NCBI RefSeq assembly: GCF_041956535.1
Contig: NW_027192205.1
Span: forward strand, 462,900 to 526,899
DNA: 64,000 nt
Source: Calcarisporiella thermophila CBS 279.70
Lineage: Eukaryota > Calcarisporiellomycota
Direction: 5' to 3'
Shown: piece by piece, positions 23,453 to 36,207 of the stretch
How the letters are laid out: each line of letters opens with the position of its first letter
Numbering within the stretch: the stretch's first letter is position 1
Position numbers and translations under genes: made by a program
Notes under the pieces: generated by a model
What the model was told of the DNA's origin: nothing
Seen by the model: the letters and a program-made list of their open reading frames with translations, nothing else
Databases searched by the model: none

Positions 23453-26400
23453 ATGTACTCTCCTCCCAATCGTGACAGGCGTCACCCCCTCAGCCCCCCC
23501 CATCCGGCGGGTGGTCGCGCTCCCATGCCCCTGAACCCGCCTGAAAACGAATACCCCACCATGACCGGCCCAGAATATCCCATGCAACATCCCCTACTTG
23601 CGCAATCGCCAGACTACTCACCCACAAACTACCAGCATCAAGACATGGCTCCTACTGGAGGATATCCCCCCACTGCGTATCCAAACTACGGCAATGGCCA
23701 CGGCAATGGTGCCGTAAATTATCCACAACAGTATAACAATGGAATGTCCGCGGATTATCCTCCCGGCTCCCCTCATGTGGCTGTAGATGTTCCAACTATG
23801 CACTACGGATCCGCCCCGAGACACCAGCCCCGTCGCCATAGAACTGTCAAGAAAATTAAACTTGTAAGTCTTGAATTAATTCAGAGAGAATTTTGCGTTG
23901 ATTTATTGGTTCATCATTGCACATCACTTAGGTTGATGGCAACCTTGTCCTTGATTGCCCCGTGCCTAGCCGTTATTTGCAAAATATCCCACTTAAAAAT
24001 GAAAAAGAATTTACACACATGCGCTATACTGCGGCCACCTGTGATCCAAATGACTTCAAGAAGGAGGGCTTTACTTTGCGACAGCCCCTAATGGGCCGAA
24101 GCACAGAGCTTTTCATTGTTATGACAATGTATAATGTATGTTTTTTTTTTTCTCTATTGGCTGTTGCTCTTTAGCTTGACCAGCATGATTGAGCACGCGA
24201 TTTTTTCTCTCAATTGTAGGAGGATGAGATCCTTTTTTGCCGCACAATGCACGGCGTTATGAAAAATGTGGCCCATCTCTGCACACGAGAGCGTTCTCGG
24301 ACCTGGGGTCGCGATGGCTGGAAAAAGGTAGTAGTGTGCATCGTTTCGGATGGAAGAACCAAAGTCCACCCACGTACCCTCCACGTCCTCTCAGCAATGG
24401 GGGTTTACCAGGAGGGTGTCGCGAAGAACGTTGTCAACGGCAAGCCTGTTTCGGCGCATATTTACGAAGTAAATATATTTCATTATTGCATCGTGGGTTC
24501 CCTGTATTGACCAGACTCGGTTTCTTTTCTTTCTCTTTTAGTTCACCACACAAATCTCGCTTGATCCGGATTTGAAGGTCAAGGGGTCCGAGAAGGGCAT
24601 TGTCCCCGTCCAGATTATATTTTGTCTGAAGGAAAAAAATCAGAAAAAGATCAATTCCCATCGCTGGTTCTTTAATGCTTTTGGCCCGGTGATTCAGCCT
24701 AATGTGTGTGTGCTCTTGGACGTTGGTACTCGGCCCGGCCCCACCTCTATTTATCACCTGTGGAAGGTAAGGCTTTATATTATTCGTGAGCAATTGCAGA
24801 AATATTCAAAGATTGTGCCATCTCCCGTAGGCTTTCGATGTGAATTCAAATGTTGCCGGAGCCTGTGGAGAGATCCGTGCGATGACGGGTACCGCAGGCG
24901 TCAACCTTCTGAACCCACTCGTCGCGGCTCAAAACTTTGAATACAAGATGTCCAATATTCTTGACAAGCCGCTCGAGTCGGTGTTTGGCTATATTTCCGT
25001 GCTGCCGGGTGCATTTTCTGCCTACCGCTATATTGCTCTGCAGAATGATCCGCACACTGGCAAAGGACCGCTGGACTCCTACTTCAAGGGAGAGCAGCTG
25101 CACGGTGGAGATGCCGATGTGTTTACGGCAAACATGTATCTCGCAGAGGATCGTATTTTGTGCTTCGAGCTTGTTGCGAAGAAAAATGATGCATGGGTAT
25201 TGCGGTATGTTTCCAATGCATATGGTGAGACGGACGTACCCGATGCCGTGCCCGAGTTTATATCGCAGCGTCGTCGTTGGTTGAACGGATCCTTCTTTGC
25301 GGCAGTGTATGCGCTTTTCCATTGCACTCAGATGAATCGCAGTGGCCACTCTGTATTCCGCAAGTTCATGCTTTACTTGGAGTTCATCTATCAAAGCTAC
25401 TCTCTTTTGTTCGCCTGGTTCGGCATGGTAGTGACATCTAAAACTTGTGTTCCAGGGAAGACTGAGACTAACTTTTCGCTACTACATAGGGCAATTTCTT
25501 CCTCACCTTTTATTCGCTTGCGGAGTCTCTGATCAATATTGAGCCGCATCCATTCGACTCGAATATTGCGTCCATTATCAAACTCGTTCTCACTTATGTT
25601 TATGTTACCCTATTGGTGGTGCAGTTCGTGATGGCCCTTGGCAACAGGCCTCAGGGGTATGTAGATTGAAGCCATTGCTCTGACCTCTTAGGCACCTAAT
25701 GATTTGATTGGATATTTACCTCACCTAGTTCCAAATGGTCATACCTCACCATCATGATCTTCTTCGCATTAATTATGGCCTACATGCTCTTTGCCTCTGC
25801 CTACATCACCTATGTGGGTGTTAAGAACGCGGTGGAAAGTGCGCAAGGCGCTGGCTTCTCCAAATTCTTGGTCTTATTGAAGAACAGCGCGTTCCGTGAT
25901 ATCGTGATATCGTTTGCTGCCACCTATCTCATGTACTTTGTGTCTTCGCTGCTCTACCTCGATGCCTGGCACATGTTTACTTCGTTCGCGCAGTATATGT
26001 TCATGATGCCATCCTATATCAACGTGTTAAACATTTACGCATTCTGCAACACCCATGATATCTCCTGGGGCACCAAGGGAGACAACACAGTGGCAACTGA
26101 CCTGGGTGTAGTGAAATCGACTAAAGAAAATGGCGTGCACACTGCTGAAGTCGCCATCCCGACGGAAGAGAAGGATATGAACGCAGACTACGATTTGGCC
26201 ATGGCCGAATTACAAAGGAAAGTGGAGGCTCCACCTCAGAAGCGGGATGCAAAGACCAAGCAAGAAGATTACTACCGTGGGTTCCGAACACGCCTTGTTG
26301 TCGCATGGATTCTTAGCAACGCTCTCTTGGTGGTGATCATTACGTCTGCTCAATTGACCAGTTTTGGAAATCAAGCCGGTAAGGATTAGCGCGCATGGTT

Positions 26401-26568
26401 ATTTGTCGTAATGTTCAGGTTTCTGACGTATTTTTCTTTTTTTTCCTTTGATGCTTATTAGAACGCTCTGCTGCCTACTTTGCTTTCGTTCTGTGGAGTG
26501 TAGTCGGTCTTGCAGCCATTCGCTTTGCTGGAAGCACTTTCTACCTTGTCACGAGAATAGTCCAGTAA
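23453..26568 (+). CDS. Chitin synthase, division 1 (copy A)
   Basis: Eight exons: 23453-23863, 23932-24135, 24220-24468, 24542-24766, 24831-25427, 25490-25656, 25729-26378 and 26462-26568; 869 aa. The first 130 residues are a Pro/Tyr/Asn-rich disordered tail. The catalytic part runs from [16 protein letters not shown] through [46 protein letters not shown], the acceptor-site region LAEDRIL, and the product-binding motif [11 protein letters not shown]. It is followed by several membrane helices ([23 protein letters not shown]). Chitin synthases polymerise GlcNAc from UDP-GlcNAc at the plasma membrane. No myosin or cytochrome-b5 domain is present, consistent with class I-III. It is tandem with a second copy starting 584 bp downstream on the same strand. 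Confidence 0.95.
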
Positions 26569-27152
26569 ACTGGGAAACTGTTTTTGTACTAGTAAAAAGA
26601 AAAAATTTATCCATCATTATAGGTCAGGCAAAAGTTAGTTTAGATTTTGATTTCTTTTTTTTTTATTTCCCTCTTTCTTCCATATATTTCTATTAACACC
26701 GGCGGCGGGAACGCTATCATAATAATCGTGTATTTCATGCTATTTTTCACCACTTTCCTTCATCTTGAAGTGTGCGTTCTATTCTACTAGAATTTTATTC
26801 CCATTCTCCAATTTGAAATTATGCCTCGAATCCCCCGATATGGTTAAATCTGTGATCTTCCTAATTTTGCGGCCAATCGACCACCCCTTAATTTCCGCAG
26901 TCTTGAAAATTGGCCCAAAAGTTGGTGGTACAGCGTTTGATTCAAAGGAATTTACTAGCCGGCTGGCCGGTTGAGATAGAGCAATCGAGCCATTTCAATA
27001 AAACTGCTTCCCGCGGCCATCCCTTTCCTCCCTCATCTTTACCCCACGGTCGACTGTAGACTATAGGTTTGTTTCTCTGAGAGAGGAAACGTGGAAGAGC
27101 AGAATAATAAAAGAAGCAAAGGATAATTACACTGTCGACGGAGAGGGACTCG
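26569..27152. other. Intergenic between tandem chitin synthases
   Basis: 584 nt, AT-rich, holding the 3' flank of copy A and the upstream region of copy B. No gene seen. Confidence 0.5.
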
Positions 27153-30100
27153 ATGGATAGACGCCTCCTTTCGCGCCCGTTTGATATCGCAAGATTCCTT
27201 AGGACTCCTCCACCGAACCCCACCTCCTCCCCGTCCCAGACCTCGATCGCGCAAACTGGCCACACGTCCCCGGTCTCCGAGATGCCTGCGTCAGAAACAA
27301 TGCGCCCAGCCCAGAACAACTACATGGTCCACTTTGAGGATGTGGTGGAGCCGATCGATCAAGTGTTGAGAGAATTAAGAGACGCGGCAAACGACGACAC
27401 AAATTACCTGTCCTCATCATATTCGGGCGATACGCAGGTACCGGTGCCTCCGCCCCACGCATCCGGCACTAGTCGAGACAGCGTGACATCTCTCAACTCA
27501 TCCTTTGTCCCCACTCCCCCTCTGCACACCTCGCTTCCCTCTTACTCCACTTCGAGCCTGGCGAGTCCCCCTCCCATTGACCAACTGAGCTCCCCTCCCC
27601 CTCCGCTTCATCACCACTACCATCACTTGCCAAAGGGGATGAACGATTGGGGCGAAAACCATCACACCACCCTCGACATGAACGATGGACACTATGGACC
27701 CTTTGGCGATGACCATAACTCACTCCTCTCCGAGAGCATTGATTCTCATCTACGCGAGCGGCTTGAAGCTGGTCCGATGCCTAGTAGATATGTACCCCCT
27801 CCACCCCACGCGCATACGCTCTTCCCTGCACCGCCTCCGCCTCACGCCATCATTCCTCGAGAGCTTTCCACTCCACCCATCAACTATGCCGGCGGTCTCC
27901 ATCGTAGGCCGTGCAGGAGAAAAACAAGAAGGGTTCAGCTTGTCAGAGGGAATTTGGTACTCGACTGCCCCGTGCCCACAAAATTATTACAGGCGGTGGG
28001 AAAGAGGGACCACGACGAATTCACGCATATGCGCTACACGGCGGCTACATGTGACCCCAATGATTTTTGCAGGAGCAACTACACACTTAGGCAAAGGCTC
28101 TATGAGCGGGAAACTGAGCTATTTATTGTGATTACGATGTACAATGTAAACATCACGCTTATTCTATCGTGTTCTCAGTCGACCATTTTTCATGCTAACT
28201 CTTTTTTTATTATGGTTGTTTAGGAGGATGAGGTGCTCTTTTGTCGGACAATGCACGGGGTGATGAAGAACATTGCGCACTTGTGCACTCGTAAGAGGTC
28301 TCGCACTTGGGGCCCTGAAGGGTGGAAGAAGGTAGTAGTATGTATTGTAGCCGATGGACGCAAAAAATGTCATCCGCGGGTGTTGTCCGTCTTGGCCGCT
28401 ATGGGAGTCTATCAGGATGGGATTGCGAAAAACATTGTGAATGGCAAGGAGGTGACCGCCCATATCTACGAGGTAAAATGCTGAAATGAAAAGTTGAAGT
28501 GGAAATGAAATTTATTTACTTATTTATGTTTCTCTTCCAAACGTGCAATATATAGTACACGTCCCAAATCGCCGTGGATCCTTCGCTCAGGTTCAAGGGT
28601 TCGGACAAGGGCATTGTTCCGGTGCAGATGATTTTCTGCTTGAAGGAGAAGAATCAGAAGAAAATCAATTCCCACCGGTGGTTTTTCAATGCATTCGGCC
28701 CTATCATCCAGCCAAACGTGTGCGTCCTACTTGATGTCGGCACACGTCCCGGTAACACGTCCATTTATCATCTCTGGAAGGCCTTCGATATCAGCCCTAA
28801 TGTTGGAGGAGCATGTGGCGAAGTGTGCACGATGACCGGCCCCGGCTCGATCAACCTGTTAAACCCGCTGGTAGCAGCGCAGAATTTCGAGTATAAAATG
28901 TCTAATATCCTTGACAAGCCCTTGGAATCGATTTTCGGCTACATCTGCGTTCTTCCGGGGGCGTTCTCTGCCTACCGCTACACCGCCTTGCAGAACGACT
29001 CCAAGACTGGAAAGGGCCCATTGGACTCCTATTTCAAGGGCGAGTATCAGCATGGATGTGATGCAGATATATTTACCGCCAATATGTATCTGGCGGAGGA
29101 TCGGATTCTCTGCTACGAGCTAGTGGCGAAGCCAAACTCCTCCTGGCTGCTGCGGTATGTCAAGACCGCATTCGGCGAGACCGACGTGCCCGATGCCGTG
29201 CCCGAGTTCATCTCTCAGCGCCGAAGATGGCTGAATGGATCGTTCTTCGTGGCAGTATATGCCATCACCCATTTGACCAATATCTGGCGCACCAACCACA
29301 ACATTGGAAGGCAGCTACTTTTGCATCTAGAATTCATCTATAATCTTGTTAGCCTAATATTTAGCTGGTTCGCTGTGGTAAGACGCCCTATTCTATCCAA
29401 GATCTTATTTTTTTTTTCTCTCTTAACGTTAACGGGTTGATATCTTGTCGTAGGCCAATTTCTATTTAACCTTCTACTATGTCGGCATTTCCCTTTCCGA
29501 CCCCTTGACAGACCCCATTGGGAACAACTGGGGACAACGTATTTTTGAAACGCTGCGGTATCTCTATATTTTCCTTATCATAGTACAATTTGTAGCTGCT
29601 ATGGGCAACAGGCCACAAGGGTTAGCCATCTTATAAACAGTGCCGCATTTTCGTGCAACTCACGATTCTCTATTTTCTCCAAATATATAGGTCGAAATGG
29701 CTATTCACCCTTTCGATGCTCTTCTTTGCTATTATTATGGTGTACATGATGTTTGCCGCATGCTATCTCACGATTATGACCACCAAGCGCTCCATTGAAG
29801 ATGGCATCTTCAGTTCGTTACAGGAAGCTTTCAAGCATCGTGATTTCCGTGACGTGGTCATCTCAATGTCTTCCACCTATGGGCTCTATTTTGCAAGCGG
29901 CCTACTCTATTTTGATCCGTGGCATATGCTCACATCGTTCCTACAGTATATGCTATTATTGCCCAGCTACATCAATATTTTGAACATATATGCCTTCTGT
30001 AACACGCATGACGTGAGGTAGGTGTTGGCTTAATTTTAGTCTAATTTTTCATTAGCGATGGCTAACAAGTCGTGAATATAGTTGGGGGACCAAAGGTGAT

Positions 30101-30615
30101 AATCAGGTGAGTATGGATCTCGGAGTTGCTGCTCCCGCAAGCGAGGCAAAAACGGATGAGGTAGAAGTGGAACTGCCAACAGAGCAGAAAGACATCAACG
30201 CTATGTATGAAGACGCATTGTCTGATCTTAAGCGGAAGCATACTGATGCTCACCAGGTAATTGCACAAGATTGTCCCATACTTTCTGTTCTCTCAATGCT
30301 CCATCGTCAAACATTTGACTTAACGCTTATATACCTTCAATTCAGGGTCGGGATGCGCGTACAAAACGCGAAGATTATTACCGCTCGTTCCGCACACACC
30401 TGGTTTTGACTTGGATTGCATGTAATGCCATCCTTATCGCGGTCATAACCAGCCACCAGTTTGATCCTCTCTTTGGTAAAGAGAGTACTTTACGCGGGGG
30501 CGCTCTTGGCAATTACTATATGACGGGACTTTTATGGGGGATTGCCGGGATGACGGCTTTCAGATTCTTGGGGAGTTGTGTGTACTTGATCGCATGGAAC
30601 CTCTTTTGGAGATAG
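27153..30615 (+). CDS. Chitin synthase, division 1 (copy B)
   Basis: Seven exons: 27153-28145, 28224-28472, 28556-29377, 29454-29620, 29691-30017, 30082-30256 and 30346-30615; 1000 aa. The N-terminal 250 residues are Pro/His/Ser-rich and unlike those of copy A. The catalytic body is nearly colinear with copy [60 protein letters not shown] and [11 protein letters not shown] are all present, so the enzyme should be active. Transmembrane helices follow, and the C-terminus ends in [12 protein letters not shown]. Compared with copy A it lacks two introns (before [10 protein letters not shown] and after YHLWK) and has two extra ones (after THDV and after DAHQ). The ATG at 27153 opens the longest frame; a downstream Met (MPASETMRP) is an alternative start. 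Confidence 0.95.
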
Positions 30616-31050
30616 GCCTATTTCATCTCGTTGCGTCTTGTTTTTGCTTTTCGAAGTGATTTATTTTCAAAAGGCCATCCCAAGCTCCAAAAAAAAAGAA
30701 CTCTTTTTTATTCGTATGTTTGGACCATCTCCTATCCCATTATTCCTTGTTCTATTTTATTTGCCGGTGCCATTTTATTATCACTATTTGATTTATAAAT
30801 ATCTAGCCTTCCCAATTTGTAAAATAGGAGCATCTGCCCGAAGAGTTGTAGCCATGTGTGCCTCAACAACGGCTTTTTTTGTTTAAAACTAAAGCCCTCC
30901 AAAACGATCCATTATACATGATTGTTATTCATTCCTAAGCATCGTTTCCTCTTTGTTCTCTTCGTTTAATCTTTTCCGCTTTATATTTAATCAATTTTAA
31001 TCCCTACCCACTATCTATTGCTTATACGCGCTTGACATGGGATCGGCGTA
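30616..31050. other. Intergenic, chitin synthase B to Tyr-rich protein
   Basis: 435 nt, AT-rich, no recognisable gene. Confidence 0.5.
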
Positions 31051-31608
31051 ATGAGTGACGATAATCCAACGAAAGAAGAGAAGAAAGAGGAAAAAGAAGA
31101 AAAAAAAGAAGAAAAAAAAGAAGAGAAAAAGGACGACAAGAAGGACAACAAAGACGAGAAAAAGTCCATTGCACCCTCCCTCAATCTTGGCACCGGCCCC
31201 ATTGTTTCCATTAGTTGGCAGTCACCGTACTCTTATTATTATGGCCAAAACTGGCCCTATTATTCAATGTATTCTCCCTATTATTATCCCGGGTATTTCG
31301 GATATTATCCAGGCTGGCGTATGCCTATGGTGAATCCCTGGTTTGGAGGCATGTATCCAGGATATGGAATGTACAATCCTTACGCGATGGGAATGGGAAT
31401 GGGTATGGGCCTAGGACTAGGAATGGGCGGGTACGGATACCCATATGCATATAATCCATACAATTTGCCGTGGCCACATTACAGTTACTATGATAGTATT
31501 ATGGGCCACCACCCTCTTGGCGGTCTCTTTGGCCACCATCATCATAATCCTTTCCATCATCACCACGGTTATCCCCACTTTGGTTTGGGAGGGATGGGAT
31601 TGTTTTAG
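31051..31608 (+). CDS. Lys/Glu-headed, Tyr/Gly/His-rich protein of unknown function
   Basis: Single exon, 185 aa; I know no family for it. Residues 9-38 are almost entirely K, E and D and should form a charged helix or coiled coil. Residues 40-55 hold a hydrophobic linker (SLNLGTGPIVSISW). The rest is dense in Tyr, Pro, Gly and Met (SWQSPYSYYYGQNWPYY, a YYPGW motif, then alternating MG and LG pairs) and finishes with two His clusters (HHHHNPF and HHHHG) and HFGLGGMGLF. There is no signal peptide or membrane helix. Composition suggests a disordered or phase-separating protein, or a metal-binding tail, but that is inference. The S-W-x-S-P-Y-S-Y core and YYPGW recur in the gene at 37678. The long uninterrupted biased frame with a clear ATG supports a real gene. 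Confidence 0.72.
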   Translation: MSDDNPTKEEKKEEKEEKKEEKKEEKKDDKKDNKDEKKSIAPSLNLGTGPIVSISWQSPYSYYYGQNWPYYSMYSPYYYPGYFGYYPGWRMPMVNPWFGGMYPGYGMYNPYAMGMGMGMGLGLGMGGYGYPYAYNPYNLPWPHYSYYDSIMGHHPLGGLFGHHHHNPFHHHHGYPHFGLGGMGLF

Positions 31609-32098
31609 TGGGCTCTCTTCGTTGCCTATATCTATTTGATTCTCACTAATCGCTATTCCATATATATATCCCCATGATATCTCTTCATACCATGGATCTA
31701 TTATTATACTTGTTCTTTTTTTTACAAATAATTTAATCCAATTCTTCTGGTTCTTCTTTATATTCCTGACAATAAAATAAAGCAGCGGACCTTCTTTCCT
31801 TGCTTTTTGCGTGGGTTTAATTGCTGTGTCTACTATACAAAAAAGAGCCCTTGTAGGGCCATGGGAGAATATCTAAAAAAATTGGCCAGCATAGAGTACA
31901 AGATCCCCAAAAGTGGTCGTCATCGCGAGCATATCCTTGGAGAAGGTGCGTATGCTCGTCACAGGGGCGCTTGGGAGGAGGTTAACGCGCACTTTGCATT
32001 CTACAGGCTCATTTGATCCCGTTAGGAATACAGTTGGAGATTCGGGCGTCCCTAGAATAATCCGAACGAAAGTGTGTCAACGGATGTAGAAAAATGAT
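31609..32098. other. Intergenic between convergent genes
   Basis: AT-rich 3' flanks. A short plus-strand frame (31861-32016, MGEYLKKLASIEYK...) starts with an ATG but is too short to support as a gene. Confidence 0.45.
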
Positions 32099-33788
32099 TT
32101 AGAGTTTCCAAAGAAACCTACCCAAAAGCGCGCTCAATTTGTTAGATAAAGGCTCCACCTCCAATGATCTCTCTAGCCCCTCAACCGCATATTGCATATC
32201 AGCTATGTAGGCACCCACATCCTCTGAGCTTTTTGAGTGCCATAACACCAAGTAAGCATCTCTGCGATTCTCAGTCTGTGCGCCAAATATTGAACAGAGG
32301 CTTTCTAGTGAGGTATAGCTCGGTATTGTAGGATCAATAACGATGGGACACCATGCAATCAGAGAATAGGGTATATCCGCATCACTCAGGGAACGGCGCC
32401 TGCGCTGCAGAGAGTGGATTTTTTTGGAAATGGCGAATAAGAATCGACAGGAACGATTGTATGTCGCGGTGATTATATTGGTGGTGACCAGGGCGAGATG
32501 ATTCGCGGCAAGTTGGATCTCAATCTGGGTTTTTCGTTTACTCTCCTCCTCCTTCTCCTCTTCCTCTGCCTCCTCCACCACCATCTCCCCCTTACGTTCA
32601 ATTTTCTCATCTTCTACCACGTCAGCGGGCGAAATATCTATTAAACCCAAATAGTTTGAACAATCTCCGATACAGTTAAGACGATGGGGAGAATCCTTCC
32701 ACTCTCTCACAGCAGCATGCCCCTCGGACGACTGATGTTCGTTCTCACTTTGTTCATTAAAATGGCGAATGGTTATCTTCTTTGGATGAGTTCTTGAATA
32801 GCAGGTGCATATGCGGCCACTAGGAAAATGCTGTACCATGCCAACCATCACACTAAATAAACTTGCTCGGTGGTGATCTTTTTCAGCATGCTCCATGGTT
32901 TTCTCAGCCGGTCTTGTGCCTCCAATAAGGAGAGATTGAGGAGCTACAGCCAGCGAGTGAGGTGTGAAGAAAGTCGGAAGGCTAAAGGTAGTCACCCATT
33001 CAAAACGTAGAGATCCATCCCAGTGCTATTGATTAAACATGCGCACACAAGGGATGATAGAGAAATAAGTTAGCGGCTCTAGGATTTAATTTTGAAGTAT
33101 TGAACTAAGGCTTTGTACTTACATTTTTGAGGCCCCATACGATAACCTCTCCCGAGGCACAAATAACGGCTGCCCGATTTCCGGATCCACTCGCGAACCG
33201 AAGGGAAGATGGAAAAGTGACATTCAATCTAGAAGCTCGCATATATAACCAGACTATTTACATTTAAAGTTTTCTCTCATTGAGTACCTGTTTTTTGAGC
33301 TGCTTTTAAACTCACGTATTTGCCTCCCATCCCCTAACTGTATTACAACAGGCACAGATCGAAAATTGCTCTTGTTGTCGCTCATGAAGCCCATTTTGTT
33401 GTCTCCCTCATTCATGTACGCATATCCCCTAATTTCGAAATTGCCCTGGTGTGAAGGCATCAAGGTAACGGCGACGGCTTCATTTGCTTGGAGATCTTGC
33501 AGAATGAGGAATCCTTCCGAGTGTATGAATGTCTCATGATCTAGGTGAAGCGACGATAAATCCTCCTATTTATTAACTTATTTAAGAGGGGCATTACAAT
33601 AATAATGGGGGTTTGGGTTGATACTCTACTTGAATTGGAAGAATATCGACCGTTCCATTTGGGTAGGCAAGGGCCGCTAAAATGCGCGAATTCGATGGCA
33701 AAAAACGAGGCGCATGACGATTCGCAGGAGAAGACACAGAATATTGCTTGGAAGAGAGCGGGAAGCGGTACTCCCGCAATGTCATCAT
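32099..33788 (-). CDS. Unidentified multi-exon protein
   Basis: Exons 33788-33630, 33565-33288, 33228-33123 and 33025-32099 join in frame with good donors (gtagag, gtactc, gtaagt) and acceptors, giving about 489 aa from the Met pair at 33788. The frame stays open upstream to about 33980 with no ATG, so the real start may lie in a missed 5' exon. I do not recognise the family. The N-terminal half is beta-rich in look (FEIRGYAYMNEGDN, SLRFASGSGNRAAVICASGEVIVWGLKN), reminiscent of a beta-propeller blade. A central stretch is very acidic (VVEEAEEEEKEEESKRK), and the C-terminus looks helical (YAVEGLERSLEVEPLSNKL). No signal peptide or membrane helix. It is divergent from the Nrp1-like gene at 34156. 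Confidence 0.6.
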
Positions 33789-34155
33789 GCAATCCTGGTT
33801 GTGCGGATTGTGAAGCAAGATCTTTAATATACTATCAATACTCTGTTCGTTAATTGAGTGACTGCATTGTGGCTTTGTTAGCCCTATAGAAAATTTATCT
33901 ATGCTGCTGTAAATCCATGATTGGCGTGAGCGCGTTTTCCCTGTTCCCTTTGCTCTGAGAAAAAAAAACGCCAGGAAGCCACTCAATTTTACCTCGCACT
34001 CGGATTTTTTATACTAAATAGTAAAGACGCGTTTATTTTTTTTTGTTCCTTTGAATTTACTTTAGCAAATAATTTATGTCTTTAGTTCTTAATTGCATTA
34101 TAGAGATCTCCCTTTTCTTTTAGTTAATATTTAACATAGGATTAATTTGCGGTAA
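33789..34155. other. Divergent intergenic region
   Basis: 367 nt between the unidentified minus-strand gene and the Nrp1-like gene. The proximal part may include an unseen 5' exon of the former; the rest is AT-rich with a T9 tract at about 34036. Confidence 0.45.
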
Positions 34156-36207
34156 ATGACTCAGCACGTTCTTTCAGACGTGATAGACTGCTTCATCTTG
34201 CTGGATATCAAGATGGCAGGATCGTTTGAGAACGCGTCGAAAGCACAGAGCAAGGTAGGCCCAACTACGTCTCTTTTGCAATATAACATGGCTTGCTAGC
34301 TCCCTTTGTACTCGTTGCTTTGCCACTCCCCCCAATTTTTGAGACCATTTCAGTATTCTTTTTCATATGATAACATTCTTAATACATTTTTGAAAACTCC
34401 CAGCGGATAGTGTTTCATAATGAATGAGCTAATTCATTCTGCCATTGACAGGTGCTTTCAATAGCCGAGATAGCGTGGATAACTGTGAAGAGCTCGACTC
34501 TCGAGATTCTCCACCAGGAATCGAGCCGCATCTCTACATGTTCACGAAATGGTCCAGCGAACCAGTCCGGGGCAGATATTTCTCCTCCTATTCATGACGA
34601 TTTAGATGCATCCTCTCAGTTGAGGCATGTCCTTTCGCGGCTTGACTGTCACCTCGATGATCTCATACAGAAGGGCCACTCTACCTGTTTTGTCTCCTTC
34701 GGAGGCTCGATGTTGCGAACAATTCTCCCTGCAGAGGCACGCCTACATTCACTAGATCTCCCAACCCATCTCACTTCGCCTCGATTGGTTGATGTTCGTC
34801 TAGCGGCTGCAGAGCAGCTAGCGAATCAACCCGAAATACCGTGGGGTCAGGCCGCAACGCTTGAAGAGCTGGCACTTCAACTGGGCCTTGAGCCGGAGCC
34901 ACAGAATGCGTGCGAAATGCTACTCCGTATTTTGCGGCGGCTGGGAGGCGAGGACAGTGGGAAAGTAACCCCCGTGGATTTAGCGGCAGAATGGGACAAA
35001 TTCACGTCCGATTCGAGCATGGTTGTGCGAATGACTGGATTACCGCAAGACCTCTCCCACACTGAGCTGGAGGCGTGGTTCAAAAGCGGTGCGGGGGTTA
35101 AGCCGGCCGCGTTTTGGATGGTGCGCACTCAAGATAATCAACGGCCTAGCGGTAGTGGCTTCGTTGTTTTCGCAACCCATGCTGACGCATTATTAGGTTT
35201 GGCCATGGATGGAAGAACCCTTAATGATCGACTGGTAGAGTTAGCTCCGAGTGGCCAGTTTGCACTGGATGCTGCGGGATCTACGCTGGCCCCCTTTCCG
35301 GTATGTATTGGTGTATCTTCTCCTCTTCATCTTGTTCAAGTGATACCAAAAAAACCGGATTCCGTTTAATTAGATGGGTCAAAAAAACAAGTATCGCCCG
35401 GGTGACTGGGTATGCGGTGGCTGCCAGTTTCATAACTTTGCTGCACGACGTACCTGTCTACGCTGCAACTCTCCAGCGCACGGGGGGCCTGCCACCTCCA
35501 ACTTCGCCCCGGGTGACTGGGTATGCCCAAACCCCGCCTGCTACTTTCACAACTATGCCTCTCGGCCCCAGTGTTTGCGGTGCAATACGGTACGCCCCAA
35601 TGGCGGAATCTATCCCCTGGGCTACCGACCCGGCGACTGGCGGTGTCCTAACCACATGTGCCAGTTCCAGAACTTTGCCTCTCGAACAGCGTGCCTGAGA
35701 TGTGGAACGGTGGGCGGACAGCACATGCAGCATGCGAGCGTGACGGCCGACGTGTTTGTGCCGATGAACGGCACCGTGTGTGGGTGGCTGTGTCGTGGGT
35801 GTGGAACGCACAACTTCTCGCATCAATGTGTGCGGTGCTCTTCCTTCCCGTTCTCCCAGGCGCCCTCTTCGCCCCCCTCCTTCAACTTCCACGCGCCGCC
35901 GCCGTCGGCTGGGGTGGCGTCGCCTCCACCCCCTCCGCCGCCCCAGCTTCACCACCCGCATCCCCACGCACCTCATCCGCCCGTCTTTGGCTATGCAGTG
36001 CACCCCGGGAATTCCGGCAGCGAGATCGGAGTGAATGGAGTGATGGAGGCCCACCCCTATCCTCTTATCTTTACGCATCCCGCCCCAGTCGCGATCGCCT
36101 CGCCTCCTCCCGTCTCTCCTCCCGCAAGTGTGACGAAAGGCGAATGGAATGGACCTGCAGTTCCCGAGCAAACCACTGTCAATGGTAGTGTAGCTGTTCA
36201 TTATTGA
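34156..36207 (+). CDS. NRP1: Nrp1-like RNA-binding protein: exonuclease-like fold, RRM, RanBP2 fingers
   Basis: Three exons: 34156-34254, 34452-35300 and 35374-36207; 593 aa. The N-terminal 130 residues resemble an ERI1-type DEDDh exonuclease fold (VIDCFILLDIKMAG, then VLSIAEIAWITVKSSTLEILHQ), but the first motif reads D-I-K where the enzyme has D-x-E, so activity is doubtful. Residues about 225-310 form an RRM (MVVRMTGLPQDLSHTELEAWF, SGSGFVVFATHADALLGLAMDGR). RanBP2-type zinc fingers follow: three regular ones (GDWVCGGC...CLRC, GDWVCPNPAC...CLRC, GDWRCPNHMC...CLRC) and a shortened fourth (GWLCRGC...CVRC). The tail is Pro/His-rich. Yeast Nrp1 has the RRM plus zinc-finger layout and associates with stress granules; the gene name is by that resemblance. 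Confidence 0.82.
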
